Positions 1 to 7,715 of a stretch of DNA of 64,000 nucleotides are shown here, piece after piece. The DNA is from Pseudomonas fragi (GTDB taxonomy: Bacteria > Pseudomonadota > Gammaproteobacteria > Pseudomonadales > Pseudomonadaceae). A program made the position numbers and the translations under genes. The stretch is from assembly GCF_900105835.1 (NCBI RefSeq), contig NZ_LT629783.1, forward strand, positions 4,796,501 to 4,860,500, given 5' to 3'. Below the pieces are notes generated by a model. The model saw only the letters and a program-made list of their open reading frames with translations, was not told the origin of the DNA and searched no databases. How positions within the stretch are numbered: position 1 is the first letter of the stretch; each line of letters begins with the position of its first letter.

Positions 1-236
1 GCGACCTGTGCGCCGCCGCGATGCGTGGCGATGCCGACACGGCCCGTGCGCTGCACGAAAAGCTGATGCCGCTCAATAAAACCCTGTTTATCGAATCCAA
101 CCCTATCCCCGTGAAATGGGCGCTGCATGAGATGGGCTTGATGTCGGACGGTATCCGTCTGCCACTCACCTGGCTCAGCGAGCCTTGCCACGAACCACTG
201 CGTCAGGCAATGCGCCAGTCCGGTGTCTTGGTTTAA
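1..236 (+). CDS. dapA: 4-hydroxy-tetrahydrodipicolinate synthase, C-terminal part (cut by window edge)
   Basis: Only the last ~78 codons are present. The frame is open from base 3 and stops at 234-236. The visible end, with KTLFIESNPIPVKWALHEMG and then IRLPLTWLSEP, is the typical C-terminal helix region of DapA, which condenses pyruvate with aspartate semialdehyde in lysine and diaminopimelate synthesis. bamC follows after 17 bp, the dapA-bamC(nlpB) order known from many gammaproteobacteria. The catalytic lysine lies outside the window. A DapA paralogue is less likely because of this neighbour. Confidence 0.9.
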   Translation, partial: DLCAAAMRGDADTARALHEKLMPLNKTLFIESNPIPVKWALHEMGLMSDGIRLPLTWLSEPCHEPLRQAMRQSGVLV

Positions 237-253
237 TTGAGGAAGCACTACGC

Positions 254-1369
254 ATGAAGCGATTGGCCGGACTTTCCGCACTAGCCGTGATTATTTCCAG
301 CACCAGCGGTTGCGGTTGGCTGTGGGGTCAAGAGGGTTACTTCCGCGACCGCGGCAGCGATTACCTGGAGGCGCGTCAAACCGCCCCGATGCAATTGCCG
401 CCGGGTGTCCAGACTGACAAGCGCCTTGTGCCGCTGTTGCCGATCCCCAGCAACGTGCCCGACGACAACGTCAAGGGCGAGTTTGAAGTACCGCGTCCAC
501 AGCCCTTGGCTGTAGCTGCCAGTGCCAGCGATTTCAGCCTGCAAAAAAGCGGCGATAGCCGTTGGGTGATGGCGCAGCGTTCGCCGTCTGAAGTCTGGCC
601 GGTGGCGATGCAGTTCTTCCAGGACAATGGCTTCCGTATCGACGAGCAGCGCCCGCAAACCGGCGAGTTCACCACGAGCTGGCAGCGCGCTGACGAACTT
701 TCCGCGCCGATTGCCCGCCATGTGGGCAGCAGCGGCCTGGCCTCTGACAGCGAAACCCGCCTGCGGGTACGCATTGAGCCGGGTGTGCAGCGCAACACCA
801 GCGAAATCTATGTGGTCAGTGCCAACCGCCCTGCGGGCAGCAGTGCCAATGTCGACTTCGGCAACCGTTCGGTCAACACCGGCCTGGATGCTGCCCTGGT
901 TGATGAAATGCTGATCAGCATGAGCCGTAACGCCGAAAAGGGCGGATCGGTCTCGTTGCTCGCTGCGCGTGATTTCGACACCCCGGCACGGGTTACCCTC
1001 AGTGAAGACGGCAGCGGCAACCCGGTGCTGACCCTGACCGAAGACCTCGACCGTGCCTGGTCAGGTGTCGGCCGTGCGCTTGAACAGGGCGAATGGCGCG
1101 TTGAAGACATCAACCGCACCTTGGGCCTGTACTACATCAACCTGGCCGAAAAAGCCGAGAAGAAGGACGAGAAACCTGGTTTCTTCTCCAGTCTCTTTGG
1201 CAGCAAGCCGGACAAGGAAGAAGTGGAAGCCCGTGCCCAGCGTTATCAGGTTCGCCTGAGCAAGGTGGGTGATAGCGTGCAGGTTACCGTCGAAGAAAAC
1301 ATCAACACCGTGGCTTCGCCAGAAGTGGCACGCAAGGTGTTGGGCGTGATTCAAGACAACCTGGGCTGA
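254..1369 (+). CDS. bamC: Outer membrane protein assembly factor BamC
   Basis: This 371-residue lipoprotein has a lipobox ending at Cys20 (SSTSGC) after a short hydrophobic signal. A flexible region with the LPIPSNVPDDN stretch follows, then two globular domains separated near residue 210. It is an accessory lipoprotein of the BAM complex, anchored in the outer membrane and helping insert beta-barrel proteins. I chose the ATG at 254, preceded by GAGGAAG, because it places the signal peptide at the N-terminus. An upstream in-frame start inside dapA (185) would bury it. The next gene begins 4 bp after the stop, so co-transcription with dapA and the MBL gene is likely. Confidence 0.95.
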   Translation: MKRLAGLSALAVIISSTSGCGWLWGQEGYFRDRGSDYLEARQTAPMQLPPGVQTDKRLVPLLPIPSNVPDDNVKGEFEVPRPQPLAVAASASDFSLQKSGDSRWVMAQRSPSEVWPVAMQFFQDNGFRIDEQRPQTGEFTTSWQRADELSAPIARHVGSSGLASDSETRLRVRIEPGVQRNTSEIYVVSANRPAGSSANVDFGNRSVNTGLDAALVDEMLISMSRNAEKGGSVSLLAARDFDTPARVTLSEDGSGNPVLTLTEDLDRAWSGVGRALEQGEWRVEDINRTLGLYYINLAEKAEKKDEKPGFFSSLFGSKPDKEEVEARAQRYQVRLSKVGDSVQVTVEENINTVASPEVARKVLGVIQDNLG

Positions 1370-1373
1370 TCCT

Positions 1374-2132
1374 ATGCGTTTTGCCGTTCTCGGCAGTGGT
1401 AGCCAAGGGAATGGCACGCTGATAGCCAGCGACAGCACTTATGTACTGGTCGATTGCGGTTTCTCGTTGCGAGAAACCGAGCGTCGTTTGGCACGATTGG
1501 GCGTCAGCGCCCATCAATTGAGCGCGATTCTGGTCACCCACGAACATGCCGACCATGTGCATGGCGTGGGTTTGCTGTCTCGGCGCTACAATTTGCCGGT
1601 GTACATGAGCCGTGGCACACAGCGCGGGATGCGCAAGCCTCTGGAGGCCGCCGGTTACGTGGCGGGTGGCCAGACGCTGCAAATCGGCGCGTTGACCGTC
1701 AGCGTGACCCTGGTTGCCCATGATGCCCAGGAGCCCACCCAGTATGTATTCAGCGACGGCAAGCGGCGTTTTGGCTTGCTCACCGACCTGGGCTCGTATT
1801 GCGCCGGGGTACTGGACAGCTACAGCGGCCTGGATGCATTGATGATCGAGGCCAACCACTGCCGCGACCTGCTCGCGCGTGGTCACTACCCGGCTTTTCT
1901 CAAGCAGCGGGTAGGAGGCCAGGAAGGACATTTGAACAACCACCAGGCCGCAAGCCTGGTGGCCGAGTTGGGCTGGCAAGACCTGCAACACCTGGTACTG
2001 GCCCACCTGAGCAGCAAGAACAACCTGCCGCAGCTGGCCCGGCAATGTTTTGTCGACACCCTCGGGTGCGACCCGGACTGGCTGCAACTGGCCGATCAAG
2101 ATTCAGGGCTCGACTGGCGCACAATCGCCTAG
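1374..2132 (+). CDS. MBL-fold metallo-hydrolase
   Basis: This is a 252-residue metallo-beta-lactamase-fold protein. The metal motif H56-x-H-x-D-H61 is in the stretch THEHADHVHGVG, further ligands are likely His125 (VAHDAQEP) and Asp149 (TDLG), and a late His follows in LAHLSSKN. The N-terminal FAVLGSGSQGN resembles the YycJ/VicX and PhnP-like branch, whose members are phosphodiesterase- or nuclease-like. There is no signal peptide, so it is cytoplasmic. It sits tightly between bamC and purC. Its substrate is not shown by the sequence. Confidence 0.85.
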   Translation: MRFAVLGSGSQGNGTLIASDSTYVLVDCGFSLRETERRLARLGVSAHQLSAILVTHEHADHVHGVGLLSRRYNLPVYMSRGTQRGMRKPLEAAGYVAGGQTLQIGALTVSVTLVAHDAQEPTQYVFSDGKRRFGLLTDLGSYCAGVLDSYSGLDALMIEANHCRDLLARGHYPAFLKQRVGGQEGHLNNHQAASLVAELGWQDLQHLVLAHLSSKNNLPQLARQCFVDTLGCDPDWLQLADQDSGLDWRTIA

Positions 2133-2160
2133 CCCACCTACTTAGCATGCGGAGCCCATC

Positions 2161-2874
2161 ATGGAAAAACGTGAAGAACTCTATCGCGGTAAAGCGAAAT
2201 CGGTTTACAAGACCGACGACGAAAACCGCTTGATCCTGCTGTTTCGCAACGACACCTCGGCGTTCGACGGCAAGCGTATCGAACAACTTGATCGCAAGGG
2301 CATGGTGAACAACAAGTTCAACGCCTTCATCATGCAGAAACTCGAAGAAGCCGGCGTGCCGACCCAATTCGACAAACTGCTGGGCGACAACGAATGCCTG
2401 GTGAAAAAACTCGACATGATCCCGGTCGAGTGCGTTGTGCGTAACTACGCAGCGGGCAGCCTGGTCAAGCGCCTGGGTGTGGAAGAGGGCATGAAGCTCA
2501 ACCCTTACACCTTCGAACTGTTCCTGAAAGACGACGCCAAGGGCGACCCGTTCATCAACGAATCCCACGTTGTGGCATTCGGTTGGGGCACGGCCGAGCA
2601 ACTGGCGCGCATGAAAGAACTGTCGCTCAAGGTTAACGACGTCCTGAACAAACTGTTCGACGACGCCGGCTTGCTGCTGGTCGACTTCAAACTTGAGTTC
2701 GGCGTATTCCACGACGGTTCCATCGTCCTGGGTGACGAATTCAGCCCGGACGGCTGCCGTCTGTGGGACAAGGCTACCGGCAAGAAAATGGACAAGGACC
2801 GCTTCCGTCAGGGTCTGGGCGACGTTATCGAAGCCTACGAAGAAGTTGCAAACCGCCTCGGCGTCCCGCTTTAA
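2161..2874 (+). CDS. purC: Phosphoribosylaminoimidazole-succinocarboxamide synthase
   Basis: The 237-residue protein starts [16 protein letters not shown] and carries the SAICAR synthetase nucleotide-binding elements ([10 protein letters not shown] near residue 35, [18 protein letters not shown] near 84, LVDFKLEFG near 178). It ligates aspartate to CAIR in de novo purine synthesis using ATP. Length and sequence match the short bacterial single-domain enzyme. The spacing of 28 bp from the MBL gene suggests the operon continues. A weak GC hairpin with a T-run follows at 2884-2916. Confidence 0.97.
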   Translation: MEKREELYRGKAKSVYKTDDENRLILLFRNDTSAFDGKRIEQLDRKGMVNNKFNAFIMQKLEEAGVPTQFDKLLGDNECLVKKLDMIPVECVVRNYAAGSLVKRLGVEEGMKLNPYTFELFLKDDAKGDPFINESHVVAFGWGTAEQLARMKELSLKVNDVLNKLFDDAGLLLVDFKLEFGVFHDGSIVLGDEFSPDGCRLWDKATGKKMDKDRFRQGLGDVIEAYEEVANRLGVPL

Positions 2875-2883
2875 GCAGTAAAG

Positions 2884-2916
2884 GCGCGCAAGCAACTGAT
2901 ACAGCGCGGTTTTTTT
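2884..2916 (+). terminator. Candidate rho-independent terminator of purC
   Basis: GCGCGC at 2884-2889 can pair with GCGCGG-side bases at 2904-2909 over a 14-nt loop, followed directly by seven T residues. The stem is short (5 strong pairs), so confidence is limited. The position, 10 bp after the purC stop and before the tRNA promoter, is appropriate. Confidence 0.4.
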
Positions 2917-2927
2917 GAAAAAAGGCT

Positions 2928-2955
2928 TTGCCAAAATCAAAAACCGCGCTATTAT
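2928..2955 (+). promoter_or_regulatory. Sigma-70-like promoter of tRNA-Ser
   Basis: TTGCCA (2928-2933) and TATTAT (2950-2955) are separated by 16 bp. A GC-rich discriminator (TCGCGCCG) follows, as in stringently controlled stable RNA promoters. The mature tRNA starts 10 bp after the -10 box. Confidence 0.6.
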
Positions 2956-2965
2956 TCGCGCCGTT

Positions 2966-3055
2966 GGAGAGATGCCAGAGTGGCCGAATGGGACGGATTC
3001 GAAATCCGTTGTACTGGCGACAGTACCTAGGGTTCGAATCCCTATCTCTCCGCCA
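2966..3055 (+). tRNA. tRNA-Ser (anticodon CGA)
   Basis: The 90-nt sequence folds as a class II tRNA. The acceptor stem GGAGAGA pairs with TCTCTCC, the D-arm follows, the anticodon stem ACGGA/TCCGT presents CGA at 3000-3002, and the long variable arm and T-arm GGTTCGAATCC come next. The CCA end is encoded (3053-3055). It decodes UCG serine codons. A strong terminator follows 16 bp later. No integrase gene or repeat of the tRNA 3' end is visible nearby, so nothing suggests an occupied attachment site. Confidence 0.97.
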
Positions 3056-3070
3056 TTATTGAACAAGACG

Positions 3071-3107
3071 AAGCCCCTGAAATGGTTAAACATTTCAGGG
3101 GCTTTTT
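3071..3107 (+). terminator. Rho-independent terminator after tRNA-Ser
   Basis: A 13-bp perfect stem (3072-3084 with 3091-3103, AGCCCCTGAAATG and its complement) with a 6-nt loop is followed by a T-run at 3103-3107. It could also serve, in part, the convergent diguanylate cyclase gene that ends at 3142. Confidence 0.9.
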
Positions 3108-3141
3108 CGTGGGCGTCGATAAATGCGCCGCCAATCTACCC

Positions 3142-4716
3142 TCAGGCCGACACCACCCGGTTGCGACCGCTTTCCTTGGCGCGGTAAAGGCGTTCGTCGG
3201 CCCGTTTAAGTACCTGTTGTGCGGTCATTGGCGCGTTCGCCTTGCTGGCCACCCCTATGGATATAGTCAGCTTGCCGACTTGCGGTATACGCGCCTCGGC
3301 GATGCTTTGGCGTATGCGCTCGGCAATGGCTCCGGCTGTTTCTTGTGTCGTGTCCGGTAGCAGCAGCGAAAATTCCTCACCACCGCTGCGACATGCCAGG
3401 TCGTTTGCCCGGGAGTTTTGCTTGAGGATTTCGGCAACCTGCTTGAGTGCCACGTCACCTGCGTCGTGCCCGAATGTGTCATTGACCTTTTTGAAGTGAT
3501 CGATATCCAGTGCCAGTACCGAGTACGCTTGCTCAGTCTGCTCCAGTACATTGAGCAGCTCATCCATCGCCCGGCGATTGGCCAGGCCGGTCAGAGGGTC
3601 GCTTTGTGCCTCGTGGCTGAGCCGGCCAAGCTTTTGCTGCAGCAGCTGTACGCCCGCCAGCATGGCCTGGCGGATGGCCGAGGCATCGTGGTACCAGGCG
3701 TTGATACGTTGCAGTTGCTGTGGGGTTTGCGCTGCCGATAACTGTTGGGCGGCTGCGGACAGCTGGCGCAGCGGTCGGGCGATCAGGGTGGTGCCGGCAA
3801 GTACCAGGCCCAGCCCCAAAACACCTGCCGGCAGCATGCCCATAAGCATGTCGTGCATCAGTTGCCTTAAGGTCGCCAGGCTCAGCGCCCTGGGCCGTTG
3901 CACGACCACTGCCCAGTTCGAGTCCGGCACCTGAGCGTAACCGGCCAGCATGTCGACGTTCCGCGAGTTGGCCACTTCCATTGAGCCGCGTTCGCCGCGC
4001 AATGCGGCATCGATCGCCGGGCTCCAGCTCAGCACTTCGGAAATCCGCTTGGGGTCAGGGTGGTAGAGCAGCCGGCGATGGCTGTCGGCAACAAATGCAA
4101 AAGTGCCTTCGTGATGAAAGTGGCTGCTGATGACGGTGTGCAAGGCGCTTTGCTCAAGCAGGTAAACCGAGCCCACCACCACGCCGAGAAACTCTGCGCC
4201 TTTGCCGAAAACCGGTTGTGAGATGAACACGACCAGATTGCCCTGCCTGGAAATATGGGTCGAACTGACCAGCGGGCGGCGCTCCTTGAGGGCCTGCTGG
4301 ATGCCGTCTGCGCTGAAACCTGAGTCGCCAACTTGCGAGGCAGGCGGGTTCGCTGCGAGGACGTTGCCGTTGGCGTCGATGATTTCAATGGCATTGAAGT
4401 ACAGGTCCTGTGCCTTCAGGCGCAAGGCCTCTTCATGCAGTACCTGCGGATCGTCCCAGTGCTTGCCGAGAATTTTGGCGCTGTAATTGAGGTTGCTGTG
4501 CGCCGCCCGCAAAAACTCACCGATGCTGGAGGCCACTTTTGCTGCATAGGCTGCATTGGACTCCAGGGTCGAATGGATCAGGGCGTCGCGCTGTACTCGA
4601 TAAGCCACGACAAGACTGTTGCACAGCGTCGCCAGGACCGACATCAGAACAATGCAAAGGATCAGGCCGCGCAGGTTTACGGGCAATGGTCGTGATGGTT
4701 TGAAACGGTCGGTCAT
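3142..4716 (-). CDS. Membrane diguanylate cyclase (Cache + GGDEF)
   Basis: The 524-residue protein has a transmembrane helix near residues 14-35, a periplasmic sensor of about 250 residues of dCache type, a second transmembrane helix near 295-315 and a C-terminal GGDEF domain. The active-site loop reads GGEEF at 445-449, and an allosteric I-site RAND lies exactly five residues before it. So it is predicted to be a catalytically active, product-inhibited c-di-GMP synthase responding to an external small ligand. It stands alone, convergent with the tRNA-Ser. The ligand cannot be predicted. Confidence 0.93.
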   Translation of the reverse strand: MTDRFKPSRPLPVNLRGLILCIVLMSVLATLCNSLVVAYRVQRDALIHSTLESNAAYAAKVASSIGEFLRAAHSNLNYSAKILGKHWDDPQVLHEEALRLKAQDLYFNAIEIIDANGNVLAANPPASQVGDSGFSADGIQQALKERRPLVSSTHISRQGNLVVFISQPVFGKGAEFLGVVVGSVYLLEQSALHTVISSHFHHEGTFAFVADSHRRLLYHPDPKRISEVLSWSPAIDAALRGERGSMEVANSRNVDMLAGYAQVPDSNWAVVVQRPRALSLATLRQLMHDMLMGMLPAGVLGLGLVLAGTTLIARPLRQLSAAAQQLSAAQTPQQLQRINAWYHDASAIRQAMLAGVQLLQQKLGRLSHEAQSDPLTGLANRRAMDELLNVLEQTEQAYSVLALDIDHFKKVNDTFGHDAGDVALKQVAEILKQNSRANDLACRSGGEEFSLLLPDTTQETAGAIAERIRQSIAEARIPQVGKLTISIGVASKANAPMTAQQVLKRADERLYRAKESGRNRVVSA

Positions 4717-4886
4717 GGGCAGGTTCGATAAGCGTAATAAGCTGCAGTGGAGGATCGGATTCCAGAACCTGGCGGCGCGCAGGTCATTTGCAGAATAGGT
4801 ACGGGTGAGCGCTCTGTCACACCCGTGAACAAGAAAAATGCTGACCTGCTATTCCCCTGCGGTCATGCACGAGGGCGGTTGCTGGC

Positions 4887-5561
4887 TCAAGGGCGGCGTT
4901 TGCCCGGGGTCAACAACTCGCGGATATCGCCTGTTTCGAGCACCGCCCTGGGTGCTCCGTGACGAACTACCTCAAGCATTGCCACACCAAGCTCCTCGGT
5001 GCTCAGCACATGTCTTGGCAGCAGTCGGCGTGCCAGCGACAGCAAGGGCCCGGTGAGCGTGTAAAAAATGTTGTAGGCAGGCGTTTTTGAGCGCACTCCG
5101 TGCAACGGCTGAATCACCCCGGGGCGGAACATATACGCGGCCTTGAAGGGCAGGGCCAGCAGATCTTGCTCGGTACGCCGCTTGACCCGCGCCCACATTG
5201 CCGACTGGCTGCCGGTGCCTGCGCCAGAGACGTAGGTGAAGGTCAGTTGCGGGTTGAGCGAGGACAAGGTGCGTGCCGCCGCCAGCGGGATATCGTGATT
5301 GATCCGCATGTAGCCGGCTTCGTCCAGCCCCATGGCGGACGCACCCAGGCAGAAAAAGCAGGCATCGTAGCCCGTCAGTTGGTCTTGCACCGGGGTGTAG
5401 TCGAGCAGGTTGCTCAGTACCAGCACGTCAAGTTTTGGATGGTTGATGGCCAGCGGTGTGCGGCCAACGGCCAGCACCTGGCTGACGTCATCAGCATTGA
5501 GTGCCTCGCGTAGTACGCCTTGGCCGACCATGCCGGTGGCACCAAAAATGATGATTTTCAT
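4887..5561 (-). CDS. NAD(P)-binding reductase of atypical SDR/epimerase type
   Basis: The 224-residue protein begins MKIIIFGATGMVGQGVLREA, a Rossmann glycine motif (GATGMVG) at residues 7-13. It is related to NAD(P)H-binding/NmrA-like and Rossmann-fold epimerase proteins (conserved CFFCLGAS and YVSGAGT stretches). I chose the ATG at 5559-5561 because the glycine motif follows at once. The longer open frame upstream runs into the neighbouring AraC gene. It lies 22 bp downstream of that regulator on the same strand. The substrate is unknown. Confidence 0.8.
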   Translation of the reverse strand: MKIIIFGATGMVGQGVLREALNADDVSQVLAVGRTPLAINHPKLDVLVLSNLLDYTPVQDQLTGYDACFFCLGASAMGLDEAGYMRINHDIPLAAARTLSSLNPQLTFTYVSGAGTGSQSAMWARVKRRTEQDLLALPFKAAYMFRPGVIQPLHGVRSKTPAYNIFYTLTGPLLSLARRLLPRHVLSTEELGVAMLEVVRHGAPRAVLETGDIRELLTPGKRRP

Positions 5562-5583
5562 GCAAATACTCCCCTGGACCCGT

Positions 5584-6621
5584 TCAATGGGCAGGCAAGG
5601 GCGCCTGCAATGCCCGCCAGCGCGCCGGTGTGGTGCCCTCCCAGGAGCGGAAGGCGCGATAAAACGAATTGGTGTCTTCGTAGCCGAGCAAGCAGGCAAT
5701 TTCGTCAATTTCGATCGATGGCTCCGCCAGCAAATGGCGCACGATCTCCTGGCGTGTTTCCAGCATCAGCTGGCGAAAACTGGTGCCTTCTTCGGTAATG
5801 CGCCGTTGCAAGGTGCGCTCGCTCATGCCGAGTTCCCGTGCCACGTCGAGCATGTCCGGGCGGCCGCTGGCGAGGATGCGCTTGAGGGCTGTCTTTACTT
5901 GCAAGGCCATGCTGGCAGGTGCCGTGGCCTCGGCCAGCGCTGCAACGAGCGCCGGGTTGAGCATCTCCAGCAGTTGCGGGTTATGGCCCGGGAAGGGTCG
6001 ATCCAGGTCGGCAGTATCGAGCACCAGGGCATTGCGCCCGGCACCAAAATGGACCGGGCAACCGAAAAAGTCGGCCAGTGCGCTGCTGCCATCATCAGGC
6101 CGGGCCAGCTCCACCCACTGCGCAACGATGTGCACCCGCGAGCCCCGGCGCCCCAATTCGATAAATGTGGCAAACGCCGCGTCGACCAACAGTGCGGGCG
6201 GTTGTTGCGCGGTGTGCAGCCAGTCGAGGGAGATCGTGCAGTGGCGTCCCGCTTCGCTGACGCGCAGGCGTTCGGGGGTACACAGTTGCTTGAACCTGGC
6301 CAGGCGGTGCAGCCCGTCGCGGTAATCGCGGGCTATAAATGCGGCAAAGCTGGACGGCGGCAATATGGCGATATCCAGCCGCGTTACCAGCAGGATACCG
6401 GCGGCCGGGTCAGGGTTGAGCACGTGCACGGCCTCCCAAAGATGGAAGAATTCCTGTGTGCTGACCTGGCGCCGGTCACGCAGCTCACGAATGCCCAGGG
6501 TAACGGGCAGCCGTGCCTGACGCAGAACCATTGCCGGCTCCAGGCCGATCAGGGTCAGACCATGCCAGAACGCATCGGGTACATTGAAACGCGAAGCGAT
6601 GAGGCGGTTGGCGTCAGACAT
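5584..6621 (-). CDS. AraC-family transcriptional regulator
   Basis: The 345-residue regulator has an N-terminal arabinose-binding-type ligand domain (about residues 20-200) and a C-terminal AraC helix-turn-helix pair (about 240-335). The second helix-turn-helix shows the usual signature (IDEIACLLGYEDTNSFYRAF followed by W-x-G-T-TP). This architecture is common in Pseudomonas activators of small-molecule catabolism (OruR/ArgR-like N domains). I chose the start MSDANRL at 6621 because it follows a GGAG-type site (CAAAGGAGCCCC). It lies between an SDR gene upstream and a Rossmann reductase downstream, all on the same strand, so those are its likeliest targets. Confidence 0.88.
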   Translation of the reverse strand: MSDANRLIASRFNVPDAFWHGLTLIGLEPAMVLRQARLPVTLGIRELRDRRQVSTQEFFHLWEAVHVLNPDPAAGILLVTRLDIAILPPSSFAAFIARDYRDGLHRLARFKQLCTPERLRVSEAGRHCTISLDWLHTAQQPPALLVDAAFATFIELGRRGSRVHIVAQWVELARPDDGSSALADFFGCPVHFGAGRNALVLDTADLDRPFPGHNPQLLEMLNPALVAALAEATAPASMALQVKTALKRILASGRPDMLDVARELGMSERTLQRRITEEGTSFRQLMLETRQEIVRHLLAEPSIEIDEIACLLGYEDTNSFYRAFRSWEGTTPARWRALQAPLPAH

Positions 6622-6652
6622 GGGGCTCCTTTGCCTGCTGTTTTGAGTGGGT

Positions 6653-7474
6653 TCAGTCCGATGCGGACACGCTGAGGTCGTGCCATTGTTGATCCGCCGC
6701 GGCAAGCTCGGCTGCCGCCCGGGCTGCGTATTGCACCGCGTCGCTACCGATCAGCAAGCGTAGTGGAGCATCCTCGGTCATTGCCAGTTCAAGCACGATT
6801 TGCGCCACTCGGTCCGGCCGGGTGGGCAGAATGCCGGGTGAGCCGAGCAACTCGATCAGTGCACCGACTGTTTGCCGGTAGGGCGCACTGACCGGCGGGA
6901 TGGTCATGGAAGCCCCGGCCCAGTCAGTCTGCATACCGCCCGGCTCCAGCACGGTGACCTTGATCCCCAGTGGCGCCACTTCTTGAGCAAGCACCGTGGA
7001 AAACCCGCCCACCGCCCATTTTGCGCTTTGGTAAGCCGCCAGGCCCGGCATGCCGATACGGCCACCCAGCGACGAGACCTGGAAGATATGTCCGCTGCCC
7101 TGGGCACGTAAATACGGCAACACCGCCTTGCTCACATACACCACGCCATAGAAGTTGGTGTCGATCTGGGCCTTGAAGGCCTCAAGGGTGACATCTTCGA
7201 CGGCGGCTATATCGCCATAACCCGCGTTGTTGACCACCACGTCCAGACGGCCGAAATGCTCCACCGCTGCCGCGACCGCACTGACCACCCGGGCGTTGTC
7301 GGTGACGTCCAGCGCCAGCGGGTAGACCGCATCGCCGTACGCGGCCACCAGGTCATCGAGCTGGCGCGGGTTGCGTGCTGTCGCAACCACCCGCTCGCCG
7401 GCGCGCAGGGCGGCCAGCGCAATGGCGCGGCCGAGGCCACGGGAACTGCCGGTGATAAACCATACTCTGGACAT
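6653..7474 (-). CDS. Short-chain dehydrogenase/reductase
   Basis: This 273-residue classical SDR has the cofactor motif TGSSRGLG near residues 8-15, NNAGYG near 87-92, the catalytic Ser in QVSSLGG near 140 and YxxxK in YQSAKWAVGG near 154-158. It should be a cytoplasmic NAD(P)-dependent alcohol/ketone oxidoreductase. It is the first gene of the minus-strand set SDR-AraC-reductase and faces away from the amidohydrolase gene across a 241-bp gap. The substrate is not determinable. Confidence 0.9.
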   Translation of the reverse strand: MSRVWFITGSSRGLGRAIALAALRAGERVVATARNPRQLDDLVAAYGDAVYPLALDVTDNARVVSAVAAAVEHFGRLDVVVNNAGYGDIAAVEDVTLEAFKAQIDTNFYGVVYVSKAVLPYLRAQGSGHIFQVSSLGGRIGMPGLAAYQSAKWAVGGFSTVLAQEVAPLGIKVTVLEPGGMQTDWAGASMTIPPVSAPYRQTVGALIELLGSPGILPTRPDRVAQIVLELAMTEDAPLRLLIGSDAVQYAARAAAELAAADQQWHDLSVSASD

Positions 7475-7715
7475 TCGAACACCTCGTTATGTGAGACCGC
7501 ACAAACAATCTGTGAATCCATGATGGTCCAGACCGCGAGGCTGATCACTAGCAGCAGCACGCCAGACGACTTGCAAACGACGCCATTTGCTGTGCAAGCA
7601 AGCCAGCACCGGCACAGAAGCTCCCGCCCGATGGCGGCATCGGATTTGCTTAAAGGATCTACGCTGAAACTCGATCCCGCAGCTCCCCAGTCCTTTGTGC
7701 GCCCAAGGAAACGTG

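Noticed and set aside
2966..3055. Attachment site of a genomic island at tRNA-Ser
   Set aside because: No integrase, no duplicated tRNA 3' end and ordinary core genes on both sides.
1900..3093. A 397-codon minus-strand frame across purC and the tRNA
   Set aside because: It crosses a real tRNA and purC, has no recognisable domain and no ribosome site.
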